DNA of 12,047 nt from Burkholderiales bacterium (GTDB lineage: Bacteria > Pseudomonadota > Gammaproteobacteria > Burkholderiales > Burkholderiaceae_C). The stretch lies in the NCBI GenBank assembly GCA_011390055.1, contig JAABTC010000027.1, forward strand, positions 1 through 12,047, read 5' to 3'. The notes beneath the pieces are model-generated. The model saw only the letters and a list, made by a program, of their open reading frames with translations, was not told the origin of the DNA and did not search any database. Of this stretch, positions 5,924 through 12,047 are shown one piece after another; the stretch's first letter is position 1, and each line of letters starts with the position of its first letter. Position numbers and translations under genes: made by a program.

Positions 5924-7177
5924 ATGAAAGTGCTGGTGTTGGGCGGCGGCGTGATCGGCGTGACGGCGGCCTTCGAGTTGACGCGCGATGGCCACCAGGT
6001 GACGCTCGTCGAGCGCCAGCCGGGCCCGGCGCTCGAAACCAGCTTTGCCAATGCCGGCGAGGTTTCACCGGGGTATTCGGCACCCTGGGCCGGCCCGGGC
6101 GTGCCGCTCAAAGCCGTCAAGTGGCTGCTGATGCACCACCGGCCGCTGGTGATCCGTCCGCACTTCGACTGGCACCTGGTGAGTTGGGTGCTGGCGATGC
6201 TGCGCAACTGCACCGCTGCGCGTTACGAGCGCAACAAGGGTCGCATGGTGCGGCTGGCCGAGTACAGCCGCGACTGCATGGTCGCGCTGCGCGAGCAGAC
6301 CGGGATCGACTACGACCAGCGCATGCAGGGCACCCTGCAACTCTTTCGGACTCAGAAGCAGCTCGACGATTCGGCCTCGGACACCGCCATCCTGGACCGC
6401 CATGGCGTGCCGTACGAGGTGCTCAGCCGCGCTGGCTGCATCGAGCACGAGCCGGCCCTGACGCGGGTGCGCGACAAGTTCGTCGGCGGCCTGCGCCTGC
6501 CCGGCGACGAAACCGGCGACTGCTACAAGTTCAGCCAGCGGGTTGCCGACATGGCGGCTGGCCGCGGTGCGAGCCTGCGCTACGGCGTCACGGTTCGCTC
6601 GCTGCTGACCGATGGCAAGCGCATCACCGGCGTCGTCACCGACCAGGGCCGCCTGCAGGCCGAAGCCTACCTGCTCGCGCTCGGGAGCCATTCCCCCAAG
6701 CTGCTGTCGCCGCTGGGCATCGAGCTGCCGGTCTACCCCGTCAAGGGTTACTCGATCACGCTGCCGATCACCGATGCGAGGGGAGCCCCCGAATCGACCG
6801 TGATGGACGAGACGCACAAGGTCGCGGTGACGCGGCTGGGCGACCGAATCCGCGCCGGCGGCACGGCCGAGCTGGCCGGCTACGACCTGCGTCTGCACGA
6901 GGCCCGGCGACGCACCCTGACGCATGTCGTCGGGGACCTGTTCCCCGACGGCGGTGACCTGGGGCGGGCCGAGTTCTGGTGCGGCCTGCGTCCGATGACG
7001 CCCGACGGCACGCCCGTCATCGGTGCGACCGAGCTGCCGAACCTGTGGCTGGCCACCGGCCACGGCACCCTGGGCTGGACGATGGCCGCGGGTACGGCGC
7101 GGGTGGTGGCCGATCTGATCGGCGGGCGAAAGCCCCACATCGACCTGGCAGGGCTGACGATCGACCGCTACCGGTGA
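5924..7177 (+). CDS. dadA: D-amino acid dehydrogenase
   Basis: DadA is an FAD-dependent, inner-membrane-associated enzyme that oxidatively deaminates D-amino acids (classically D-alanine) to 2-oxo acids and ammonia, passing electrons to the respiratory chain. The 417-aa product carries the N-terminal dinucleotide motif GGGVIG (residues 7-12) and the ribose-binding Glu30 of 'VTLVERQPG'. It has the family signatures 'ETSFANAGEVSPGY', 'APWAGPGVPLKA', 'KGRMVRLAEYSRDC', 'GTLQLFRT', 'LPGDETGDCYKFSQ', 'YPVKGYS' and, near the end, 'GLRPMTPDGTPVIG' with 'TGHGTLGWTMA'. It is slightly shorter than E. coli DadA (432 aa) because the C-terminal tail is reduced. The ATG is supported by GGAGG 7 nt upstream. 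No dadX racemase is next to it, unlike the enterobacterial dadAX operon. htpG follows on the same strand but has its own promoter. Confidence 0.95.
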   Translation: MKVLVLGGGVIGVTAAFELTRDGHQVTLVERQPGPALETSFANAGEVSPGYSAPWAGPGVPLKAVKWLLMHHRPLVIRPHFDWHLVSWVLAMLRNCTAARYERNKGRMVRLAEYSRDCMVALREQTGIDYDQRMQGTLQLFRTQKQLDDSASDTAILDRHGVPYEVLSRAGCIEHEPALTRVRDKFVGGLRLPGDETGDCYKFSQRVADMAAGRGASLRYGVTVRSLLTDGKRITGVVTDQGRLQAEAYLLALGSHSPKLLSPLGIELPVYPVKGYSITLPITDARGAPESTVMDETHKVAVTRLGDRIRAGGTAELAGYDLRLHEARRRTLTHVVGDLFPDGGDLGRAEFWCGLRPMTPDGTPVIGATELPNLWLATGHGTLGWTMAAGTARVVADLIGGRKPHIDLAGLTIDRYR

Positions 7178-7183
7178 GCAGCC

Positions 7184-7211
7184 CTTGACACCGGCGCGGT
7201 CGGCCCCATCT
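7184..7211 (+). promoter_or_regulatory. Sigma-32 (heat-shock) promoter of htpG
   Basis: CTTGACA (7184-7190) and CCCATCT (7205-7211, within CCCCATCT) are separated by 14 bp. This closely matches the RpoH consensus CTTGAAA-N(11-16)-CCCATNT. It starts 6 bp past the dadA stop and would give a 5' leader of about 50 nt before htpG. htpG is a classical sigma-32 gene in E. coli, so the sequence match and gene context agree. The CTTGACA box also satisfies a sigma-70 -35, so some basal transcription is possible. No CIRCE-type inverted repeat is visible. Confidence 0.8.
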
Positions 7212-7266
7212 TCGTGCGGGCCCGCCGCATCATTCGAAGACATTCCAAGCACCTCCGACCAAGACC

Positions 7267-9141
7267 ATGAGCCAAAAACAGACCCTCGCCTTCCAGGCCG
7301 AAGTGCAGCAGATCCTGCATCTGGTGACGCACTCGCTGTACTCGAACAAGGAGATCTTCCTGCGGGAGTTGGTCTCGAACGCCAGCGATGCCTGCGACAA
7401 GCTGCGTTTCGAGGCGCTCGACAACGCCGCGCTGTACGAAGACGCGCCCGAGCTGAAGGTCCACGTCAGCTTCGACGCCGACGCCAAGACGGTCACGATC
7501 CGCGACAACGGCATCGGCATGAGCGCCGAGGAGGCGGTGACGCACCTGGGCACCATCGCCAAGAGCGGCACGCGCGAGTTCATGGCCAAGCTCGAGGGCG
7601 ACCAGAAGAAGGACGCCAACCTGATCGGCCAGTTCGGTGTCGGCTTCTACTCCGGCTTCATCGTCGCCGACCGCATCACGGTTGAGTCGCGCCGGGCCGG
7701 CCTGACGCCCGAGGAAGGGGTGCGCTGGACCAGCGACGGCTCGGGCCAGTTCGAGGTCGAGACGATCGTCCGCGCCGCGCGCGGCACCGAGGTCACGCTG
7801 CACCTGCGCGAGGGCGAGGAAGAATTCCTGAAAACCTGGAAGCTGAAGTCGATCATCGGCAAGTACTCCGACCACATCTCGCTGCCGATCCTGATGAAGA
7901 AGGAAGAGTGGATCGCCGAGAAGGCCGAGACGGTGGTCAAGGACGAGTGGGAGACGGTCAACAAGGCCGCAGCGCTTTGGACGCGTGCCAAGAGCGAGAT
8001 CACCGACGCCCAGTACCAGGAGTTCTACAAGCAGATCTCCTTCGACAGCGACGCGCCGCTGGCCTACACGCACAACCGTGTCGAGGGCCGCAGCGAGTAC
8101 ACCCAGCTGTTGTACATCCCGGCCAAGGCGCCGTTCGATCTGTGGAACCGCGACAAGCGCGGCGGCGTGAAGCTCTACGTCAAGCGCGTCTTCATCATGG
8201 ACGACGCGGAGGCGCTGATGCCGGTGTACCTGCGCTTCGTCAGGGGCGTGATCGACAGCGCCGACCTGCCGCTCAACGTCAGCCGCGAGCTGCTGCAGGA
8301 AAGCCGCGATGTGAAGGGCATCCGCGAAGGCTCGACCAAGCGGGTGCTGTCGATGCTCGAAGAGCTGGCCGAGAACCAGAAGGACAAGTACGCCGCGTTC
8401 TGGAAGGACTTCGGTCCGGTGCTCAAGGAAGGCGTCGGCGAAGACCACGCCAACCAGGAGCGCCTGGCGAAGCTGTTGCGTTTCGCGTCCACGCAAGCCG
8501 ATGAGGGCGTGTCGCTGGCCGACTATGTCGCGCGATTGAAAGAGGGCCAGGACCCGGTCTACTACATCACCGCCGACACCTTGGCCGCGGCCAAGGCCAG
8601 CCCGCAACTCGAGATCTTCCGCAAGAAGGGCATCGAGGTGCTGCTGCTGACCGACCGCGTCGACGAGTGGATGTTGTCGCATCTCTACGAGTTCGAAGGC
8701 CACCCGCTGCAGAGCGTGGCCAAGGGCAGTGTCGACCTGGGCAAGCTCCAGGACGAAGACGAGAAGAAGACCGCCGAGGCGGCCGCCATGGCCTTTGCCC
8801 CGTTGCAGGAGAAGCTGAAGGTGGCCCTGAAAGACCGCGCGAAGGACGTGCGCGTGACCACCCGGCTGGTCGACTCACCCGCCTGCATCGTGGTCGAAGA
8901 GGGCGACATGAGCGCCCACCTTGCGCGCTTGCTCAAGCAGGCCGGCCAGCAGGCGCCCAAGACGCTGCCGATCCTGGAAGTGAATGCCGAACATGCGCTG
9001 GTCAAGCGCATCGAGACCGACGAGGCGCACTTCGAGGATCTGGCCCACCTGCTGTTCGACCAGGCTTGGCTGGCCGAAGGTGGGCAGCTCGAGAACCCGG
9101 CCGAGCATGTCCAGCGCGTGACGCGCCTGCTCACCGCCTGA
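7267..9141 (+). CDS. htpG: Molecular chaperone HtpG (bacterial Hsp90)
   Basis: HtpG is the cytosolic bacterial Hsp90, an ATP-driven homodimeric chaperone that remodels client proteins with the DnaK system. The 624-aa length is normal for the family (E. coli, 624 aa). The N-terminal GHKL ATPase domain (about 1-215) shows the signature 'SNKEIFLRELVSNASDA' with catalytic Glu34 and Mg-binding Asn38. It also has 'DNGIGM' with nucleotide-binding Asp80, 'LGTIAKSGT' and the glycine lid 'GQFGVGFYSGF'. The middle domain (about 230-500) contains 'YIPAKAPFDLW' and the 'LPLNVSRELLQ' segment with the conserved arginine that contacts the ATP gamma-phosphate. The C-terminal dimerisation domain ends 'HVQRVTRLLTA'. 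The ATG at 7267 fits the family start, though no clear Shine-Dalgarno sequence precedes it. Expression is probably heat-inducible through the sigma-32 promoter at 7184-7211. The gene converges on the CoA transferase gene with a 9-bp gap. Confidence 0.97.
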   Translation: MSQKQTLAFQAEVQQILHLVTHSLYSNKEIFLRELVSNASDACDKLRFEALDNAALYEDAPELKVHVSFDADAKTVTIRDNGIGMSAEEAVTHLGTIAKSGTREFMAKLEGDQKKDANLIGQFGVGFYSGFIVADRITVESRRAGLTPEEGVRWTSDGSGQFEVETIVRAARGTEVTLHLREGEEEFLKTWKLKSIIGKYSDHISLPILMKKEEWIAEKAETVVKDEWETVNKAAALWTRAKSEITDAQYQEFYKQISFDSDAPLAYTHNRVEGRSEYTQLLYIPAKAPFDLWNRDKRGGVKLYVKRVFIMDDAEALMPVYLRFVRGVIDSADLPLNVSRELLQESRDVKGIREGSTKRVLSMLEELAENQKDKYAAFWKDFGPVLKEGVGEDHANQERLAKLLRFASTQADEGVSLADYVARLKEGQDPVYYITADTLAAAKASPQLEIFRKKGIEVLLLTDRVDEWMLSHLYEFEGHPLQSVAKGSVDLGKLQDEDEKKTAEAAAMAFAPLQEKLKVALKDRAKDVRVTTRLVDSPACIVVEEGDMSAHLARLLKQAGQQAPKTLPILEVNAEHALVKRIETDEAHFEDLAHLLFDQAWLAEGGQLENPAEHVQRVTRLLTA

Positions 9142-9158
9142 TCCGGCGGCTCAGGCGG
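9134..9158. terminator. Stem-loop spanning both stop codons of convergent genes
   Basis: ccgcctga (9134-9141) pairs perfectly with tcaggcgg (9151-9158) around a 9-nt loop. The left arm ends with the htpG stop (tga 9139-9141), and the right arm starts with the reverse complement of the CoA transferase stop (tca 9151-9153). The structure can therefore form at the end of both transcripts. There is no T-run on either side, so termination would need Rho or rely on collision, and the stem may instead protect 3' ends. Confidence 0.45.
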
Positions 9159-10359
9159 GGTCGTCGCCCAGGATTTCGGCGTTGTGTTGGCCGAGCAGGG
9201 GCGGCGGGCGCTGGCTCCCCACCGTGGCAGCGCTCATGCGGATGGGGCTGCCCACCAGCCGGGCCACCGCGCCTGCGCCGATGGCATGCGGCAGGTCGAT
9301 GCGCAGACCGCGCGCCTGCACCTGCGGGTTCTCGAACACTTCGTCCAGGCGGTTGATCGGGCCGTAGGGTACGCCAGCCTGTTCCAGCAGCACGCTCCAG
9401 GCGGCCTTGCTGCGCCCGCGCATCGACGACTCGATCAGCGGAATCAAGGCGTCGCGGTTCTGGATGCGCAGCGCATTGGTCTTGAACCGTGGGTCGTCGC
9501 CCAGCGGCGGCAGGCCGGCCGCGATGCAGAAGCTGCGCAGCTGGCTGTCGTTGCCGATGGCCACGATCATGTGACCGTCGGCACAGGCGAAGGTCTGGTA
9601 GGGCACCACGTTCTGATGTGCGTTGCCCTGCCGCACGGGCGCCTGGCCACTGGCCAGGTAGTTGGTGTTCATGTTGGCCATGGCCGCCACCATCACGTCG
9701 AGCAGGGCGATGTCGATGTGCTGGCCGCGGCCGCTGGTGTGGCGCTGCTGCAGCGCCGCCAGGATCGCGACGCAGGCGTACATGCCGCTGAACAGGTCGC
9801 TCACGGCGACGCCGGCTTTCTGCGGCCCGGCTCCCGGCTGCCCATCGCGCTCGCCGGTCACCGACATGAAGCCCGACAAGCCCTGGATCACGAAGTCGTA
9901 GCCGGGTCGGTGCGACCACGGCCCGGTCTGGCCGAAGCCGGTGATCGAGCAGTAGATCAGACGCGGGTTGAGCTGGGCCAGGCTGGCCGGGTCGAGTCCG
10001 TACCGGCCCAGCTGGCCCACCTTGTAGTTCTCGAGCAGGATGTCCGACTCGCCGGCCAGCCGCCGCACGGCAGCCTGCCCTTCAACGCTCGCAAGGTCGA
10101 GCGTGATCGAGCGCTTGCCCCGGTTGCAGCTGAGAAAGTACGCCGACTCGGAGGTGTCGGCGCCGGCAGCGTCCTTCATGTACGGCGGACCCCAGGCGCG
10201 CGTGTCGTCGCCGGCACCGGGCCGCTCGACCTTGATCACGTCGGCGCCCAGGTCGGCCAGCGTCTGGCTGCACCAGGGTCCGGCGAGCACACGGCTGAGA
10301 TCGAGCACGCGGATGCCCGCCAGCGGCCCGGGAGGTGGATGCGACATGGCCTGGATCAT
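9151..10359 (-). CDS. CaiB/BaiF (family III) CoA transferase
   Basis: Family III CoA transferases move CoA between an acyl-CoA donor and a carboxylic acid acceptor through aspartyl-CoA thioester intermediates. The 402-aa product has the expected N-terminus 'LAGIRVLDLSRVLAGPWC', followed by 'LGADVIKVERPGAGDDTR', 'RGKRSITLDL', 'ENYKVGQLGRYGL', and 'YDFVIQGLSGFMSVTG'. The probable catalytic aspartate is Asp188 in 'GVAVSDLFSGMYA'. The substrate cannot be read from sequence; relatives include formyl-CoA:oxalate, succinyl-CoA:dicarboxylate and carnitine CoA transferases. I chose the ATG at 10357-10359 because it overlaps the srkA stop (ATGA, 4 bp) and has AGG 7 nt upstream. The ATG at 10345-10347 ('MSHPPPGPLAG') is the main alternative. 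Tight overlap implies translational coupling to the kinase gene, although no functional link between the two is established. Confidence 0.9.
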   Translation of the reverse strand: MIQAMSHPPPGPLAGIRVLDLSRVLAGPWCSQTLADLGADVIKVERPGAGDDTRAWGPPYMKDAAGADTSESAYFLSCNRGKRSITLDLASVEGQAAVRRLAGESDILLENYKVGQLGRYGLDPASLAQLNPRLIYCSITGFGQTGPWSHRPGYDFVIQGLSGFMSVTGERDGQPGAGPQKAGVAVSDLFSGMYACVAILAALQQRHTSGRGQHIDIALLDVMVAAMANMNTNYLASGQAPVRQGNAHQNVVPYQTFACADGHMIVAIGNDSQLRSFCIAAGLPPLGDDPRFKTNALRIQNRDALIPLIESSMRGRSKAAWSVLLEQAGVPYGPINRLDEVFENPQVQARGLRIDLPHAIGAGAVARLVGSPIRMSAATVGSQRPPPLLGQHNAEILGDDPA

Positions 10360-11390
10360 GCCGCAGCCTGCATCGCTTCGACCTGCTCGCGCATCTGGGT
10401 CGCCTGTTGCGACCAGTAGGCCGGGCTGCCGAACCAAGGGAAGGCGGCCGGGAAAGCCGGGTCGTCCCAGCGCGCGGCGATCCAAGCGCTGTGGTGGATC
10501 ATGCGCAGCGTGCGCAACGGTTCGATCAGCGCCAGTTCACGTTCGTCGAACGCGCGGAACATGCGGTAGCCGCTCAGCAACGGGACCAGCTGTTCGCGCA
10601 TCGCGTGGGCATCGCCCGAAAGCAGCATCCACAGGTCCTGCACGGCCGGGCCGTTGCAGGCGTCGTCGAGGTCGACCACGTGGGGTCCCTCGTCACGCCA
10701 CATGATGTTGCCCGGATGGAAGTCACCGTGCAGCCGCAGCGTGCTGGCGCGCTGTTCGGTAAAGGCGCGGTCGGCACAAGCCAGGGCGGCATCGCACCAC
10801 GAGGTCCACGACGGGAGTTCGGCGTCGGTGACGAAGTTGCCGTCGAGCAGGCGCTGTCGCGCCGCATGCCCGAACCAGGCGGGCGACATGCTCGGCCGAT
10901 GCTTGAAACCGCGCTGGGCGCCGACGGCATGCAGGCGGCCGAGAAAACGGCCCAGCCACTCCAGTGTGTGCGGGTCCTCCAGTTCGGGCGAGCGCCCGGC
11001 GTGCCGGGCGGCCACCGCAACGCGGTAGGCTGCCAGCGAGCCACGGCCGCGTGCCAGCGTCGGCGGCTTGCCGATCAACGCCAGGCCGCCGTCGCTGCAT
11101 GCCAGGATCTCGGGGGCGACCACCGGCACGTCGGCGTCGACCAGCTCGCGTGCGAACGCATGCTCTTCCAGGATGGCCGCATCGCTCCAGCGGGCGGGGC
11201 GGTAGACCTTGGCGACCACCACCCGTCCGTCTTCCAGGAACACCTGGAAGACACGGTTTTCGTAGGAGTTGAGTTGCAGAAGCCGCCCGTCGCCGCGCAG
11301 CCCCAGGCCGTCGAGCAGATCCAGCACGCAGTCGGGATCAAGCCCGGCGTAAGGGGTACGGGCAGGTCGTGCGTCAGGGTCCACCGTCAT
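10356..11390 (-). CDS. srkA: Stress response Ser/Thr kinase SrkA (YihE/RdoA family)
   Basis: SrkA is a cytoplasmic protein kinase of the aminoglycoside phosphotransferase/choline kinase fold. In E. coli it is induced by envelope stress and counters stress-induced cell death. The 344-aa product (E. coli, 328 aa) has 'LNSYENRVFQV' (40-50), the ATP-anchoring lysine in 'VVAKVYRPARW' (Lys61), 'ILEEHAFARELV', and the catalytic loop 'LHGDFHPGNIMW' with Asp223 and Asn228. The metal-binding 'VVDLDDACNGPAVQDLWM' carries Asp240/Asp242, and the end has 'PAFPWFGSPAYW'. The stretch around residues 100-130 ('LIGKPPTLARGRGSLAAYR') departs from the E. coli sequence and looks longer, but the frame stays open and 'GRSPELEDP' resumes the family pattern, so I do not read it as a frameshift. 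ATG at 11388-11390 has AGGA 7 nt upstream. It lies 49 bp after the DUF2726-like gene and overlaps the CoA transferase start by 4 bp. Confidence 0.92.
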   Translation of the reverse strand: MTVDPDARPARTPYAGLDPDCVLDLLDGLGLRGDGRLLQLNSYENRVFQVFLEDGRVVVAKVYRPARWSDAAILEEHAFARELVDADVPVVAPEILACSDGGLALIGKPPTLARGRGSLAAYRVAVAARHAGRSPELEDPHTLEWLGRFLGRLHAVGAQRGFKHRPSMSPAWFGHAARQRLLDGNFVTDAELPSWTSWCDAALACADRAFTEQRASTLRLHGDFHPGNIMWRDEGPHVVDLDDACNGPAVQDLWMLLSGDAHAMREQLVPLLSGYRMFRAFDERELALIEPLRTLRMIHHSAWIAARWDDPAFPAAFPWFGSPAYWSQQATQMREQVEAMQAAA

Positions 11391-11404
11391 CGGCGGATCC
11401 TACG

Positions 11405-11437
11405 CGCGCCGGTGCTGGCCTCTTCGGCACCAGCGCG
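11405..11437 (-). terminator. 11-bp stem-loop between the DUF2726-like gene and srkA
   Basis: cgcgccggtgc (11405-11415) faces gcaccagcgcg (11427-11437) across an 11-nt loop. The single imperfect position (11410/11432) is C-A in plus-strand RNA but G-U in the leftward transcript, so the leftward RNA forms a complete 11-bp stem. It starts 2 nt past the stop of the DUF2726-like gene. No U-run follows, and the srkA ribosome binding site (AGGA) lies just beyond, so it may reduce rather than end read-through into srkA. Confidence 0.4.
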
Positions 11438-11439
11438 GT

Positions 11440-12047
11440 TCAGTGGTGGGTGCCGGTGCTCGGGTAGCGCGACTGGCCGTCGACGATCACGCCGGACAGG
11501 TCGTCCGGCAGGGCGTCTCCGAAAGCCGCACTCGCCGCCGCTTCGCTGCTTTCGAAGCGCGGCGCGTCGTATGGCAGCGCCTCGCCGGTGAGGCTGTTGT
11601 CCACACGGTTGTCGGGTGCGAAGAACGAGTCCTGGAAGAAGCTCGAGTCGTTCCAGAGCGTGTTGCGTTCGCGCCGGCGCGGCGTGGCGTCCTCACGCGA
11701 ACGCGGACGGGACGGGGCGGGCTGCGGGCCGCGTGACGACGCCGCGCTCTGCGGGACCAGCAACTGCAGTTCGGCCACCGACGGCAGGTGATCGACCGGG
11801 CATCGCAGGTAACGCACGCGGCACGCACCGAGCACGGATTGCTTGATCTGCAGCACGCGCCGGGAGTTGCCGCGGTCGGTGTCGAGGTCGATGGCGGCAA
11901 GGACCCGCCCGTTGGCGCTGCAGATCGCGAACGTGACGTGGATCGAACCGAGCAACTCGTACCAGAAGCGCACCTCCTGCGGATCGTTCGGCTGGCAAAA
12001 GCGCACCAGTGGCAGCTTGGACAACACGATGTGGTGCGGGAGCGCCT
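11440..12047 (-). CDS. DUF2726-like protein, C-terminal part
   Basis: The frame enters from the right edge and stays open to it (upstream residues read 'ALPHHIVLSKLPLVRFCQP'), so the true start lies outside the window; the GTG at 12025-12027 is probably internal. The first roughly 100 visible residues fit the DUF2726 pattern: 'LPLVRF', then 'FWYELLGSIHVTFAICSANG' followed by 'RVLAAIDLD', then 'LPSVAELQLLVP'. Related domains carry a nuclease-like 'DF...D......IELDD' motif. Here the first Asp is Thr and the Glu is Asp, so nuclease activity is doubtful. An Arg/Pro-rich linker and an acidic, low-complexity C-terminal tail ('SLTGEALPYDAPRFESSEAA') follow and look disordered. No function is established. 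It is the first visible gene of the leftward unit continuing with srkA and the CoA transferase. Confidence 0.6.
   Translation of the reverse strand, partial: ALPHHIVLSKLPLVRFCQPNDPQEVRFWYELLGSIHVTFAICSANGRVLAAIDLDTDRGNSRRVLQIKQSVLGACRVRYLRCPVDHLPSVAELQLLVPQSAASSRGPQPAPSRPRSREDATPRRRERNTLWNDSSFFQDSFFAPDNRVDNSLTGEALPYDAPRFESSEAAASAAFGDALPDDLSGVIVDGQSRYPSTGTHH

Noticed and set aside
4437..5927. Long plus-strand open frame antisense to amn
   Set aside because: Shadow of a well-supported gene; no motif and no supporting ribosome binding site.
7168..8703. Long open frame (511 codons) on the minus strand, antisense to htpG
   Set aside because: htpG is unambiguous on the plus strand. The antisense product shows no family motif and its Leu/Arg/Val/Asp bias is typical of GC-rich shadow frames.
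1579..9141. Idea that the AHSA1-like protein is a co-chaperone for HtpG in the same window
   Set aside because: The AHSA1 name comes from the eukaryotic Hsp90 activator, but this protein appears to be exported, lies over 5 kb away on a separate unit, and bacterial AHSA1-like SRPBCC proteins are not established HtpG partners.
9184..10419. Long plus-strand open frame antisense to the CoA transferase
   Set aside because: Shadow of a family III CoA transferase with clear motifs on the minus strand.
11000..11095. Suspected frameshift in srkA around residues 100-130
   Set aside because: The local sequence diverges from E. coli SrkA, but the frame stays open and family motifs resume in the same frame, so divergence or a small insertion is simpler.
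1..12047. Search for tRNA/rRNA genes, CRISPR arrays, insertion sequences, phage or defence genes
   Set aside because: No tandem repeats, transposase motifs, integrase motifs or structured RNA signatures were recognised. The region reads as ordinary chromosome.

Overview
The window is a GC-rich (roughly 65-70% by eye) chromosomal segment from a betaproteobacterium, most likely of the order Burkholderiales (Rubrivivax/Leptothrix/Methylibium/Ideonella-like). Gene content, protein similarity recalled from those genera, and dense coding with long antisense shadow frames all fit this. I see no tRNA, rRNA, insertion sequence, phage gene or CRISPR array, and no stretch whose base composition looks foreign. 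It reads as housekeeping and stress-related chromosome rather than an accessory island.

Layout: (1) Positions 1-950 hold a leftward cluster: a 54-aa protein, an 89-aa protein and the N-terminus of a probable HDOD-domain protein that runs off the left edge. A leader of about 200 nt precedes it. The leader begins at an AT-rich promoter-like patch (888-915) and contains an 18-bp perfect palindrome. (2) Positions 950-2217 hold a leftward HTH-type DNA-binding protein and, divergent from it, an exported SRPBCC/AHSA1-like protein. (3) Positions 2227-5873 hold two leftward genes, AMP nucleosidase (amn) followed by an EF-G paralogue whose GTPase switch motifs are altered. (4) Positions 5924-9141 hold two rightward genes: dadA (D-amino acid dehydrogenase), starting only 50 bp from amn, and the Hsp90 chaperone gene htpG. 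htpG has a near-consensus sigma-32 heat-shock promoter in the gap after dadA. (5) Positions 9151-12047 hold a leftward unit of three genes: a DUF2726-like protein (cut by the right edge), the SrkA/YihE stress kinase, and a CaiB/BaiF family CoA transferase that overlaps srkA by 4 bp.

The genes do not form a single pathway. Several concern stress or turnover: HtpG in protein folding, SrkA in envelope and oxidative stress, Amn in the adenylate pool, DadA in D-amino acid catabolism, and possibly the EF-G paralogue in translation under special conditions. The most unusual item is the EF-G paralogue. It keeps the P-loop, NKID and the domain IV tip histidine, but has alanine where canonical EF-G has the switch II catalytic histidine. 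I found no convincing evidence of a wholly new multi-gene system. The remaining points of interest are regulatory: leader palindromes, a possible leaderless mRNA, and GC-rich hairpins placed at gene ends.
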